From Agromyces protaetiae (GTDB lineage Bacteria > Actinomycetota > Actinomycetes > Actinomycetales > Microbacteriaceae): a DNA stretch of 64,000 nucleotides. The notes under the pieces are model-generated. The model ran no database searches. It saw nothing but the letters and a program-made list of their open reading frames with translations, and was not told the DNA's origin. Positions 52,609-63,300 of this stretch are shown here, piece after piece (the stretch's first letter is position 1; each line of letters opens with the position of its first letter). The position numbers and the translations under genes are program-made. The stretch covers positions 1 to 64,000 of the forward strand of contig NZ_CP035491.1 of assembly GCF_004135405.1 (NCBI RefSeq), given 5' to 3'.

Positions 52609-53497
52609 GCGCTTCGAGCGTGTCCTCGTACTCGTCCTCGAGCTCCTCGAGGTCGCGGCCGGCCTCGTCCCACATCTCGCGGAGGCGCGTGCGGACGTCG
52701 TCGGGCAGCGCCTCGTAGCGCTCGGTCCACGCCTCGGCGGCCTCGGTCCAGTAGCCGACGACCTTGTACGCCGTCGCGGGCAGCTTCAGCTCGTGCCGCA
52801 GGTAGCGGCGCACGGCGCGCGTGACCCGCGCTTCGCCGGCGACCCACACGTAGCCGGGTTCCTGCGGGAACTCGGTCGCGCGCACGATCTCCTCGAGCCG
52901 GCTCGGCGAGTGGCCGTTGCCGCCGTGCACCCACTGGAGGTCGACGTTCGCGGGCAGGTCGGGTCGCTGCTCGTCGCGGTCGTCGGCGACCTCGAGGACG
53001 ACGCGCGTGCGCACTCCTTCGGGTGCCTGTTCGGCGAGGCGGAGCGCCGCCGGGAGGCCCGTCGCGTCGGCGACGAGAAGCTGCCATCGGATGTCGGGGT
53101 CAGGCGCGTAGAGTCCGCGGGGCGTGTTGACGCCCGCGACGTGCCCGGGCTGCGCCCCGAGCGCCCAGCGTGCGGCGACGCCGCCGTCGTGGACGACGAA
53201 GTCGATCACGAGCCGACCGGTCGTCTCGTCCCAGCCGCGCACCGTGTAGGTGCGCACTTCGCTCGCCTCGACTCCGGCGGCGAACTCCCAGTACCCGTCG
53301 CCGGTCGCGACGGGCAGGTTCGGCTCGTCGTGGCCCTCGGCCGGAAGGAAGAGCCGAAGGTACTCGTCGCCGACGCCCGACGACACGAACCCTGCGAGGC
53401 CGTCGCCCGTGAACTCGATGCGGAGCATTCCGGGCGTGAGCCGGCGCACGTCGGCGACGACGACGCGGTGGATGCGGTTGACCTCGGCCTTGCTCAT
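52598..53497 (-). CDS. Siderophore-interacting protein (FAD/NADPH ferric reductase) inside the uptake operon
   Basis: 299 residues. FAD part LTPGMLRIEFTGDGLAGF and RTYTVRGWDETTGRLVIDFVVH, NADPH part WQLLVADATGLPAALRL, then an extended C-terminus after VVGYWTEAAEAWTERY with an acidic, helix-forming tail (EEWDEAGRDLEELEDEYED-like) not found in the other SIP. Its ATG overlaps the stop of the binding-protein gene by 4 bp. It probably releases iron from the imported siderophore. Confidence 0.9.
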   Translation of the reverse strand: MSKAEVNRIHRVVVADVRRLTPGMLRIEFTGDGLAGFVSSGVGDEYLRLFLPAEGHDEPNLPVATGDGYWEFAAGVEASEVRTYTVRGWDETTGRLVIDFVVHDGGVAARWALGAQPGHVAGVNTPRGLYAPDPDIRWQLLVADATGLPAALRLAEQAPEGVRTRVVLEVADDRDEQRPDLPANVDLQWVHGGNGHSPSRLEEIVRATEFPQEPGYVWVAGEARVTRAVRRYLRHELKLPATAYKVVGYWTEAAEAWTERYEALPDDVRTRLREMWDEAGRDLEELEDEYEDTLEAHGL

Positions 53498-54467
53498 CCG
53501 AGGAGCGCCTTCGCGATGATCTCGAGGAGGCCGTCCTGGCCGCTCGGCGAGCCGTAGCTCATCTCGTAGTTGTAGCCGTAGACGCGGTCGTTCGCGACGG
53601 CGGGCAGAGCGGTCCAGAGCGGGTTCGAGGTGAGCGCCTCTTCGTTCGTGATGATGTCGGAGCCGTCTTCGCTCATGCCGTTGAAGATGACGTCGATGCC
53701 CGAGAGCTCGCCGATCTGCTCGAGGCTCAGGGTCGTGCCCTCGCCGTCGGGTGCGCCGTCGCCGTCGCCGTCGGCGAGCGGGGAGATCTCGAGGCCGAGG
53801 TCGGCGAACACGAGGCACGAGATCGAGTAGCAGCCGACCGAGATCTGGCCGTCCCAGAACGAGACGTCGGCGACGACGGGAGAGATGCCTTGCGCGTCGA
53901 GCTCGGCTTTGACGTCGGCGGCGCGGGCGGCGTAGTCGTCGAGCCATGCCTGGGCGCGGTCTTCGCGGCCGAGGTCGGTCGCGAGCTTCACGAACTTGTC
54001 GCGCCAGTCGCCCCCGTCGAACCCGTCGTAGGTGTACGTGGGGGCGATGGGCGTGAGCTTGTCGTGGAGGTCGGTCTCGTAGCCGAGCCCGTTGAGGATG
54101 AAGTCGGGCCCGACCTCGAGGATGTGCTCGAGGTTGAACTCGGGGTAGTTGTGGAAGCCGGTGATGCCCTCGAGCTCGCTCTGGGGAAGAAGCTCGGGAA
54201 CTCGTCCCAGTCGACGCGGATGGGCTGTTCCTTCGCGAGGGTGTACCCGAGCGTGATGAGCATGTCGACGTCGGTCGTGTAGAAGCCCATGGCCGCCTTC
54301 GGCTCGACGGGGACCGTGACCTCGCCGAAGTCGGTGTCGATCGTGAGGGTCTCGGCTGCGGCTGCGCCGTCGTCGGTGGCGGAGGCGCTCGCGCAGGAGG
54401 CGAGGAGGGCGGTGGCGGCGACGGCTGCGAGGGCGGCGCGGAGGGCGCGCGAGTGAGAGGTCTTCAT
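53494..54467 (-). CDS. Ferric-siderophore ABC transporter substrate-binding lipoprotein (FecB-like), frame broken once
   Basis: About 325 residues when repaired. Signal peptide and lipobox ATALLASC, then FGEVTVPVEPKAAMGFYTTDVDMLITLGYTL, PEFNLEHILEVGPDFIL and C-terminal VIFNGMSEDGSDIITNEEALTSN, a class III (FhuD/FecB) fold. The frame shifts by -1 at GGGG 54183-54186 (coding strand CCCC), between EFPSFFP and SELEGITGFHNY. One C restores the protein. A DtxR box lies 38-57 bp upstream. First gene of a five-gene operon. Confidence 0.87.
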
Positions 54468-54505
54468 GCTGCTTTCGTTCCGGGGAAGGCGACGGCGATG
54501 AGTGC

Positions 54506-54524
54506 TTAGCTTAGGCTTACCTAA
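54506..54524. promoter_or_regulatory. DtxR/IdeR iron box of the siderophore uptake operon
   Basis: TTAGCTTAGGCTTACCTAA matches the consensus TTAGGTTAGGCTAACCTAA at 17 of 19 positions, the best iron box in the window. It lies 39 bp before the binding-protein ATG, between that gene and the stop of the AraC gene. Confidence 0.88.
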
Positions 54525-54548
54525 GAGCGTGCCGCCTTCGATCATGCA

Positions 54549-55382
54549 TCACCCGGATGTCGCGGAGCCGCCATCCGATGACGCGGAGGCGACAGGATGT
54601 CCCGCGCCCGTCGCCGCTCCGCCCGCGAACGCGCCCGGCGTCGTGCCGAACTCTCGGCGGAACGCCTGCACGAACGCGCTCGGCGTCGCATACCCCACCC
54701 GGCGGCCGACCGCGCCGACGGGGTGGTCGGCCGCGAGCAGCCCGATCGCCGCGCGCATGCGCGCCTTCGTGCGCCAGTCGGCGAACGTGAGGCTCGTCTC
54801 GAGCTTGAAGAGCCGCGAGAGGTTGCGCTCGCTCGCCCCGACGAGACTCCCCCACTCGTCGAGGGTGCGCTGGTCTGCGGGGTCGTCGAGCACGGCCTCG
54901 GCGATCTTGCGCGTGCGATCGTCATCGGGCATCGGCAGGTCGAGCCGCATGAGTTCGGCATCCTCGAGCAGCCGCACGACGAGCCGCTCGGCGAGGTCGC
55001 GGGTCTCTGCATCGAGGTCGCGCGCCTCGAGCTCGGCGAAGATCGCACGTGCGACGGCGGGCACGCCGACCGCCCCCGTCGTCTCGCGCGGGCCGCCGAG
55101 CCGCCTCGGCACGTAGGTGCACGCGAACTCGGTGCCCGACCCGGCGGCGACCCGGTGCGCGGTGCCCGCGGGGATCCAGAGCCCGACGGTCCAGGGCACC
55201 GCGTGGTCGCCTTCGGCGGTCTCGACGACGAGCGAGCCGCGCGTGCCCCACAGCAGCTCGTGCACGTCATGGCGGTGCCAGCCCCACTCCTCATCGCGGC
55301 GCACGGCGAACGAGCTGGTCATGACGCCGTCCCAGTCGACGGCGACGTCGAGCACGTCGAGTATCTGGCCGGTTCGCGACAT
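54549..55382 (-). CDS. AraC family transcriptional regulator with cupin-like sensor domain
   Basis: 277 residues. N-terminal cupin-like part (EEWGWHRHDVHELLWGTRGSL, PWTVGLWIPAGTAHRV) and C-terminal pair of HTH motifs (LVGASERNLSRLFKLETSLTFADWRTKARM; HPVGAVGRRVGYATPSAFVQAFRREFG). The cupin His residues could bind a metal or small ligand. It lies between the uptake operon and the exporter-fold ABC pair, so it may activate one or both in response to siderophore or iron, as RipA-type and other AraC regulators do. Start at 55382; the last 20 residues contain GGATGTC motifs. Confidence 0.87.
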   Translation of the reverse strand: MSRTGQILDVLDVAVDWDGVMTSSFAVRRDEEWGWHRHDVHELLWGTRGSLVVETAEGDHAVPWTVGLWIPAGTAHRVAAGSGTEFACTYVPRRLGGPRETTGAVGVPAVARAIFAELEARDLDAETRDLAERLVVRLLEDAELMRLDLPMPDDDRTRKIAEAVLDDPADQRTLDEWGSLVGASERNLSRLFKLETSLTFADWRTKARMRAAIGLLAADHPVGAVGRRVGYATPSAFVQAFRREFGTTPGAFAGGAATGAGHPVASASSDGGSATSG

Positions 55383-55413
55383 CCTTCGGCCCCCTATCGC
55401 CTGTCTGCAGAAG

Positions 55414-55432
55414 TAAGGACATCCTAAGCTAG
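55414..55432. promoter_or_regulatory. Candidate DtxR/IdeR box at the ABC pair promoter
   Basis: TAAGGACATCCTAAGCTAG matches the consensus at 12 of 19 positions. It overlaps the -10 TAAGCT (55425-55430), which ends 7 nt before the GTG at 55438. Binding there would block the promoter. Weaker than the other boxes. Confidence 0.5.
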
Positions 55433-55437
55433 CCGCC

Positions 55438-57101
55438 GTGCCAGCACCGTCCCGCACTTCCCCCTCCCCCTCGCCCTCGTCTTCCGGGGCCGTCGGCTCC
55501 TCGTCGCCGCCGCGATCGCGGGGCTCGTCGTGCACCAGATCACCGAAGCGCTCGTGCCCGTCGTCGTCGGCATCGTCGTCGATCGCGCCATCGCCCCCGG
55601 CGACCCGACCGCGCTCGCCTGGAGCCTCGGCCTGCTCGCGGCCCTGTTCGTCGCGCTCCTCCTCGCGTGGCGCCTCGGCGATCTCGCCGCGTCGCGCGCG
55701 ACCGAGCACGGCGGACTCGCCGTCCGCCGCCGGCTCGTCGAGCGACTGCTCGCCCCCGCCGGATTCGCGGGACAGCGGAGCCCCGGCGACCTCCTGAGCG
55801 TCGCAGGCACCGACGTCGATCGCACCGCGGGCGTCGTGTGGGTCGTCGGCGGGGGTGCCGCGCAACTCGCCGCCGTCGTCACGGCGACCGTGTCGCTCCT
55901 CGTCGTGTCGGTGCCGCTCGGACTCATCGTGATCGTCGCGACGCCCGTGTTCGTCGCCCTCATGCACCTCGTCACCACGCCGCTCGAACGCCGCATGCAC
56001 GCCGAGCAGGCCGCCGCGGCGGCCGCGAGCGCGACGGCGGGCGACCTTCTGACCGGGCTCAGGACGATCGCGGGGCTCGGCGCCGAACGGGCCGCGATCG
56101 ACCGGTTCGAGGTCGCGAACCGACGGTCGCTGGATGCCTCGCGGCGGGCCGTGCTCGCGAAGGGACTCCACACGACCGCGAGCCTGTCGGGCGCCGCCCT
56201 CCTCCTCGCCGGCATCGCGTGGGCGGCCGCCGCCGAGGCCGCCGCGGGCACGATCACGGTCGGCGAACTCGTCGCCGTGCTCGGCCTCGCGCAGTTCGTC
56301 GCGTGGCCGGTCGGCGGGCTCGCCTACGTCGGGGCCGAACTCGCGACGGTGCGGGCCTCGGCGAAGCGCGTTCGGGAGGTGCTCGACGCCCCCGCCGCGG
56401 TCGAGGTCTCGACGACCGCGCGAACGAGCGCAGACCCCGACACATCAGACCCCGAGACATCCGCCCCCGATGTCGTCTTCGACGCACTCGCCACCCCGCA
56501 CCTCCCGTCGTTCTCCGCCCGGATCCCCGCCGGCTCCCTCGCCGCGGTCCGCGTCGCCGATCCGCGCGCCGCGCGCGAACTCGCGGGGGTGCTCGCAGGC
56601 GCCCGCACGCCCGACGCGGGCCGTGTGCTCGTCGGCGGCGCCCCGCACGCCCCCGGCGCGCCGCTCGTCCTCGCTCCTCCGCACGACGCGGCGCTCTTCG
56701 CGGGCTCGCTCCGCGACAACCTCGAACTGCACCGACCGCCCGTCGGCGACGCGATCGCCCGGGCCGTGCACGCCGCCGCGCTCGAAGACGTGGTCGGCGG
56801 GACGCTCGACGCCGCCCTCGAGCGCCCCGTCGGCGAGCGCGGCCTCACCCTCTCGGGCGGGCAGCGCCAGCGCGTCGCCCTCGCACGCGCGCTCGCCCGC
56901 GAGGCGCGCGTGCTCGTGCTGCACGACCCGACGAGCGCCGTCGACTCGGTCACCGAGGCGCGCATCGCCGAGCGGGTGGCCGCGCTCCGGGCCGGTCGCA
57001 CGACGATCCTCCTCACGACGAGCCCCGCGCTCGTCAACGCGTGCGACGTCGTCATCGACGTGGGCACGCCCTCATCGGTCTACGAAGGAGCCTCCGCGTG
57101 A
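55438..57101 (+). CDS. Exporter-fold ABC half transporter, subunit with degenerate ATP-binding site
   Basis: About 550 residues: a TM domain with six spans (RRLLVAAAIAGLVVHQITEALVP onward) and an NBD. Signature [14 protein letters not shown] is intact, but Walker A reads VADPRAARE, Walker B reads VLVLHDPTSAVD (Asp to His, Glu to Asp) and the H-loop reads TTS. So its own ATP site is dead while it still provides the signature for the partner. The coding frame from 55440 has no start before GTG 55530; a missing base just after GTG 55438 (GTG GCC) would give a full-length protein with a leaderless -10, so a -1 error is suspected. GTGA overlap with the next gene. Confidence 0.8.
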
Positions 57102-58887
57102 CGACGACCCCGCTCCCGGTCGCTTCCCCCGCCGACACCCGCCGTACGCTCGGATCGCTCCTGCGGTCGCGGAGCGCGGCGCTCGTGGCCGCGAGCGGCG
57201 CGCTGCTCGCGGCCTCCGTCGCAGGACTCGCCCTGCCCGCCGCGCTCGGCCTCATCGTCGACGCCGTCGTCGACGGCGACACGCCTCGCGTCGGCGCGCT
57301 CATCGCGGCGATCGCGGGACTCGGCGTGCTCTCGGCCGTGCTCACGGGCGCCGGTCGCGTGCTCGTCGCCCGCCTCGGCGAAGGGGTGCTCGCCGAGCTC
57401 CGGGGCGCCGTCGTCACCCGGCTGCTGCGACTGCCGTCGACGGTCGTCGAACGCGCGGGCCGCGGCGACCTCGTCGCACGGGCGGCGGGCGACACGCGCA
57501 TCGTGGGCGACGTCGTGTCGGGGGTCCTGCCGACGTTCGCGTCGGCGGCGTTCGCGATCGTCGTGACGGTCGCGGGGCTCGGTGTGCTCGACTGGCGCTT
57601 CGCGCTCGCGGCGCTCGCTGCGGCACCCGTCCAGGCGTTCGCCCTCCGCCGCTACCTGCGGCGGTCGCGGCCCGTCTACCGTGACGCGCGCGCGGCCGAG
57701 GGCGAGCGTTCGCAGCGCATCCTGGAGTCGGTCGACGCGGCGGCCACCGTCCGCGCGATGGGCGTCTCACGCGAGCGCGCGGCGGTCGTCGATGAGGCCG
57801 CCGTGCGATCGGTCGCGCTCGAGCTGCGGGCCGTGCGGATCGGCGTGGACTTCTGGAACCGTCTCAATGTCGCCGAGCTCGTCGGCCTCGGCGCCGTGCT
57901 CGCGGTCGGATTCGCCCTCGTCGCGTCGGGAGACGCGACCCTCGGGGGCGCGACCGCCGCGGCGCTCTTCTTCCACTCACTCTTCGGCCCCATCGGGCAG
58001 GTGCTCGCCAACGTCGACGAACTGCAGAAGGCGCAGGCCGCGCTCGCACGACTCGTCGGGGTGTTCGCCCTGCCCGAGCGCGCGCTCCGCGCCCGCGGGT
58101 CGAGGACGCCCGCGGCGGTCGCGTTCGAGGGGTCGGCTTCGCGTACGAGCGATCGGATGCCCCGGCGCCGTCGCTCTTCGACGCGCCCGCGCCCGCGCTC
58201 GACGGCGTGACCTTCCGGGTCGCGGCGGGCGAGCAGGTCGCGCTCGTCGGGGCGAGCGGCGCCGGCAAGAGCACGATCGGCTCCCTCGTGCTCGGCTCGC
58301 TCGCCCCGACTGCGGGCCGGGTGCGGATCGGCGGCGTCGATTCGACGGATGGTTCGTCCGAGTCATCCGCCGCCCCGACCCTGCCGACCGTGGGACTCGC
58401 GGGCCAGGATCCGCACGTCTTCGCGGGCCCGCTCGCCGCCGACCTGCGCCTCGCGAAGCCCGACGCGACCGACGCCGACCTGCGCGAGGCGCTCGCCGCC
58501 GTCGGCGCGCTGGACTGGGCCGAACGCCTGCCCGACGGGATCGAGACCGTCGTCGGCTCGGGCGGGCACGCGCTCACGATCGTCGAGTCGCAAGAGCTCG
58601 CGCTCGCCCGGCTCGTCCTGCTCGACCCCGCCGTGCTCGTTCTCGACGAGGCGACGGCGAGCGCTGGCGTCGCGCTCGACTCGGCCGTCGCACGGGTCGC
58701 CGCGGGACGCACGTCGATCCAGATCGCGCACCGGCTCGACCAGGCCGCGCGCGCCGACCGCATCGTCGTGCTCGACCGCGGGCGAGTCGTCGAGCAGGGC
58801 GCCCACGACGTCCTGGTCGCCGCGGGCGGCGCATACGCGGCACTGTGGACGGCGTGGTCGGCGAATCGCTCCGACACGGCAGGATAG
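57098..58887 (+). CDS. Exporter-fold ABC half transporter, catalytic subunit, frame broken once
   Basis: About 596 residues when repaired. TM domain in one frame (SLLRSRSAALVAASGALLAA, GRGDLVARAAGDTRIV, YLRRSRPVYRDARAAEGERSQRILE), NBD in another: a -1 shift at GGGG 58129-58132, inside EG-VGFAYERS. The NBD has intact Walker A GASGAGKSTI, Q-loop GLAGQDPHVF, Walker B VLVLDEATAS and H-loop IAHRLD, but the signature is VESQE instead of LSGGQ. With the upstream subunit it forms a heterodimer with one working and one dead ATP site. Near siderophore genes, an IrtAB-like role is possible. Confidence 0.82.
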
Positions 58888-58892
58888 CGGGC

Positions 58893-59294
58893 ATGACCGC
58901 TCACGACACGTCGCCGTACAGCCAGCAGCCGCAGTACCCTCAGCAGCCGCAGTACCCGCAGTACCCGCAGCAGCAGCCCGCCGCCCCCACCCGCACGCTC
59001 GCGCTCGTCTCCGCGATCGCGGGTGCGGCGACCGTGCTGCCGACGATCGTGCTGACGTTCGTCACCGCGGCGCTCTACATGGCGGACGACTACGGCGGCG
59101 TCTCGGTCGTGTACCTCATCGGCAACGCGATCAGCTTCGTGTTCGCCCTCGTGGCGGTCGTGTTCGGCCTCATCGCCCTTCTTCGGCGCCTGCCCGGCGC
59201 GGCCCTCGCGGGTGCGGGCCTGGCGCTCGGCGCCGCGGAGATCGTGACGGTCGTCCTCTCGCTCGCGCAGCCGCTCGTCTACGGCCTCTTCTGA
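58893..59294 (+). CDS. Membrane protein with QPQYPQ-rich N-terminus (DUF4190-like)
   Basis: 133 residues. N-terminal 30 residues are a low-complexity Gln/Pro/Tyr tract with repeats QPQYPQ, followed by three spans (LALVSAIAGAATVLPTIVL, GNAISFVFALVAVVFGLIAL, ALAGAGLALGAAEIVTVVL). This is the layout of small actinobacterial membrane proteins of unknown role. CAGGAT ends 7 nt before the ATG. Separate unit behind the ABC pair. Confidence 0.78.
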   Translation: MTAHDTSPYSQQPQYPQQPQYPQYPQQQPAAPTRTLALVSAIAGAATVLPTIVLTFVTAALYMADDYGGVSVVYLIGNAISFVFALVAVVFGLIALLRRLPGAALAGAGLALGAAEIVTVVLSLAQPLVYGLF

Positions 59295-59309
59295 GCCGGG
59301 CGGCGCGCA

Positions 59310-60098
59310 CTACTCCCGGTCGATCGTCTGCTCGAGCACGCGTTCGAACGCGCCCGGCCCGACCGAGATGGCGCCCGCATAGGGGTGGTCCATGTCGGCC
59401 GTCACGAACATGACGAGTCCGATGAAGAGCGCGAGGAGTCCGGCCATCAGCAGGTGCAGGCGCAGGCTCTTGACGTAGATGAAGGCGATGAGGACGGCGT
59501 TGACGATCGCGCCGACCCAGAGCACCGCCCAGAAGAGGCCGGGCAGTTCGAGGGTCGTCGCGTCGATGCGTTCGCGGCGGGCCTCCACGAAGTCGTCGAA
59601 CGTGCCGAGCATCTGGATGTAGTTCGCCTGCTCCTGCCCGTTCGTCGGCTCGAACCGGTGCAGGAGGTCTTCGAACTCGTCGACGCGGCCCGTGCTCGTC
59701 TCGGGGATGATCCCGTCGCGCTGCAGAGGCCAGTCCTCATCGATGACGACGTGCACGTACCGGTCGAGCGCAGCCTCGAGCCCGTCGGCCGTCTGCGGCG
59801 GGAGCCCGGCTGCGCCGCGGTAGAGGGCTGCGACGTGGGCGGCTTCCTTGAGGGTCGCGACGCGCGTGTCGGCGTAGTTCTCGTAGACCGACACCGCGAC
59901 GAGGGCGAGCAGGATCCCGAAGAACACGCCGAAGGTGCCGATCGTGTGGCCGAGCACGCGGTCCCACTGGTCGGGATCCTGCACGAGCCGGTGCACGGGG
60001 CGGCGGAGGGCGATCACGATGCCGCAGGAGGCGGCGACGAAGAGTCCGACGAAGAGGGGCAGCGCGACGGCGACGTTCAGGTCGTAGAACCAGTTCAC
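59310..60098 (-). CDS. DUF4239 membrane protein
   Basis: 262 residues, GTG start with GGGGAGGT upstream. Two N-terminal spans (LFVGLFVAASCGIVIAL, TFGVFFGILLALVAVSVYENYA), a soluble middle and two C-terminal spans, with YADTRVATLKEAAHVAALYRGAAG as in DUF4239 (bestrophin-like topology). Function unknown. Divergent from the very large protein gene. Confidence 0.8.
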   Translation of the reverse strand: MNWFYDLNVAVALPLFVGLFVAASCGIVIALRRPVHRLVQDPDQWDRVLGHTIGTFGVFFGILLALVAVSVYENYADTRVATLKEAAHVAALYRGAAGLPPQTADGLEAALDRYVHVVIDEDWPLQRDGIIPETSTGRVDEFEDLLHRFEPTNGQEQANYIQMLGTFDDFVEARRERIDATTLELPGLFWAVLWVGAIVNAVLIAFIYVKSLRLHLLMAGLLALFIGLVMFVTADMDHPYAGAISVGPGAFERVLEQTIDRE

Positions 60099-60177
60099 GC
60101 GCACCTCCCCGGTCGGACGCGATGCTCCGAGATGCATGCTACGGATGCCTCGGGGCCGGGCGCCAGACGATCACCCC

Positions 60178-60207
60178 ACCCCCACTTCGGGGGTCACCCT
60201 TCGGGTG
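60178..60207. other. Two adjacent small hairpins
   Basis: ACCCCC-ACTTC-GGGGGT (60178-60194) is followed directly by CACCC-TTC-GGGTG (60195-60207). They lie between two divergent genes, upstream of both start codons. The first closely resembles the hairpin at 4504-4521. Role unknown. Confidence 0.5.
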
Positions 60208-60300
60208 CCCCTCGCCGCCCCCTTCCGACCGGATTACGCTCGGCCCCAGCGGGAGCGGCCGAGGGGTGCGGTCGCGCGGGTGCCCGCAGGCGGGGAACCC

Positions 60301-63300
60301 ATGCCCGAGATCGACGCACGATTCGCCGCGGCGATGGCGAACGTCTTCGCGCCCGCGGCGACGCTCGGGGTGCCGGCCCGCGACGTCCTCGGCCTGTTCG
60401 ATCCGGCGCTCGACGACGGGATCGACGTGGGGGCGCACCTGAATGAGTCGCTCGCGAGCATCCGCGTGCTCCGCACACGGGACCTCGTCGACGTCACCTT
60501 CCGCTTCTCGGGTCTCGCGCTCCGCGTCGACGAACGCGGCGGGCGCTTCCTCGTGCGCCGCGGCCGCGCGGCGGCGTTCCTCATCGCCGACTTCGGCCCG
60601 CAGCACCTGTACGAGCAGGCGTTCTTCGAGGCGGGCGGCGACGCCTCCGACTTCCTGAAGAACCCGCTCGCGCAGCAGCGCGCCGGGGTGCCGCCGACCT
60701 CGGGGACGCCCGCGCGCGACGTGCTGTCCAAGGCGATCCTCGCTCGCTCGAGCCGGCTCGTCTTCACGGTGACCGGGCAGCGCATCCCGTACTCGTCGGC
60801 GGGACTCCTCGCGGCGATGCGCGTGCTGCCGCTCAGCGTCGTGCCGCACGCGTCGCCGCCGCCGATCATCCTGGACTGGCGCGAGGTGTCGGGCGTCGTG
60901 TCGGTCGTGCGCCCCGATCGCCTGACCGCCATCGACCGGGCGATCGCGGGTGTGCGGCTCGCGCACACCGCAGACATCGTGCAAGCCCGGTTCGGGACGG
61001 CGAGCGCGGTCTCGGCCGTCTTCGACGACCTGTCGCCGATCGACTGGTACACGCCGTCGATCGAACTGCGTCCGCCCTCGCCGCGCCCGCCCGAGCAGAC
61101 CGAGACGGCGATCGAGCTGCCGTGGCGGCTGCAGCTCAGCCCGCACTCGCGCGGCGCGTTCGCGCACAGCCTCGACGAGGTCGAGCACGACGAGCGGGTC
61201 GAGTTGTGGCACACGAGGCTCGGCACCCGCATCGGGCAGGTCGACGAGGCCGCCGCCGTCGAGGCATCCGAAGCCATTCCCGCTCCCGTGAACGAATCCG
61301 ATCCGGGCGCGCGCACGGTGCGTGCGATCTGGACGCGCGACTACGACCGCGCGACCGATGCGGCCGACGAGTCGCGTGCGAAGAAGATCGCCGTCGACGC
61401 GGCAGCCGATCTCGCGAATCCGCAGCCGTTCCGCGGGTCGCTCTCACCGCGCGACCGCCGCCAGCTCGTGCATCTCACGAGCGACTTCCGCTGGCCGAAG
61501 TCGACGGGCGAAGACCGGTGGGAGCCGCGCGCGTTCCGCGCCGACGCGCTCATGCTCACCTCGCTCGGCGGGTGGCTGTCGGGCACGATGCAGATTCCGG
61601 GTGCGGTGCCTGCGGGGCTCTCGATCGAGGAGTGGACGCACCGCGCGACGATGGCGCGCGACCAGTACGTGAAGGTCGTGTACCAGGGGGTGCTGCTGCC
61701 GTTCGGGCATCGCGCGGCGCTCGTGAAGGTCACTGAGCGGCTCCTCCGCGACGGCGTCGCGCGACTCATCCAGCGCCTCTTCGTCATCGTCAAGCAACCC
61801 GAACGCAGCTTCCGTGCGAGCGGCGTGCCGGCGCTCGACCACCGGATGCCGTTCGGGTGGGTGCGGATCGTGACGCCCGGCACGCCGCCGCTCGCGCTGC
61901 CGTCGCAGATCGCGGGGGTCGTGGGCGGCTCGGCGTTCGTCCCGAGCATCCCGACGGCCGACGCCGTCGGGGCGGGCGGCGACCCGCCGACGGGCACGGC
62001 GCCGTTCCGGTTCCGGATGGTCGCGAGCGACGTCGAACACGGGCTCGTCGAGTTCGAGGGACCGCTCGTGTTCGTCGAGAAGACGGTGCTCGACCAGTCG
62101 GCGGGTGCGACCGCTGCGGCCTCGCTCGCTGCGCTCAACGGCGCTGTGCCGACGTTCGACCTGCGCGGCCAGCGCATCGCGTACGCCCCGCACGGCGACC
62201 CCGACGACACGACGCTCTCGACCGCATCGGCCAGGTTCGTGTCGGAGCCCGACCCCGGCACGGCGGAGCGGTACACGAACTTCGTGCTGCCGCGCCTGCA
62301 GGTGACGAACGCCGTCGTGCCCGCGATGAGCGCGTTCACGGGACAGAACGGGCCCGTGCCGCTGCGGTACCCGCAGGTGTTCGCCGACCACGGCCTCGAC
62401 ACGGCCGGGCGCAACCGGGGCGAGCTGTTCCTCGAGGTGTCGAACGCCTCGGGCGGCACGGCGACGGCCCCGAAGCCGATGGACTTCGCGAAGCAGTCCG
62501 ACCGATCGGGCGGGTTCCTCGCCCCGAGCGTCGCGATCAACTCTCTCGCCCGGCGACTGGGGCCCGTGGGCGGCGCGGTCGCCGCGCTCGACCAGAACCC
62601 CGCCGGGTTCGATGCGGGATCGATGTTCCCGCCCGACATGGCGAAGCTCTTCGGCATCCTGTCGCTCCGCGACCTGCTGCCCGATGCGGGCAGCCCGCTT
62701 CCGAAGTTCGCGACGCAGGCGGTCGACACGGTCGTCACGATCCAGACGGCGATCGTGCGCCTCCAGCAGCTCGACCCGGTCGCGGCGCTCGCGGGGCAGG
62801 CGCAAGCGATCCAGGATGCCGCGGGGTCGCTCGTCGACCGGATCGAAGCCCTCGCCGACGCGGTCGCGGCGCTCGGCGCCGACCCAGCCGCATCCCCCGA
62901 CCTCGACGGCATCCTCGGCGACCTCGGGGCCGCCGCCCGCACGCTCGCAGACGGCTGGAACGGGTTCGCGCCGAGCCTCGGCCTGCCGCGCGCGCACGTC
63001 GAACAGCTCGAGGGCGTCATCCGGAAGCTCTCCGACCTGAGCGACGACGTCACTGCCGTCGCGAAGGCCGTCGAGGCGTTCTTCCGCGGCGAGCTCCTGC
63101 CGCAGTCGATCGACGCCCGGCTCGAATGGTCGACCGAGCTCACGGCCTGGCCCCCCGGGGCATCCGTCTTCGAGCCCAAGGGCGATCGCACCCTCCGTCT
63201 CGTCGCCGAGACGAGCGCACCGCTCCGCCCCGGCGGGACGCCGACGGCGCTCGTGTCGTGTTCGCTGCCGCCCTTCGAACTGCGACTCGTAGGCCCCGAC

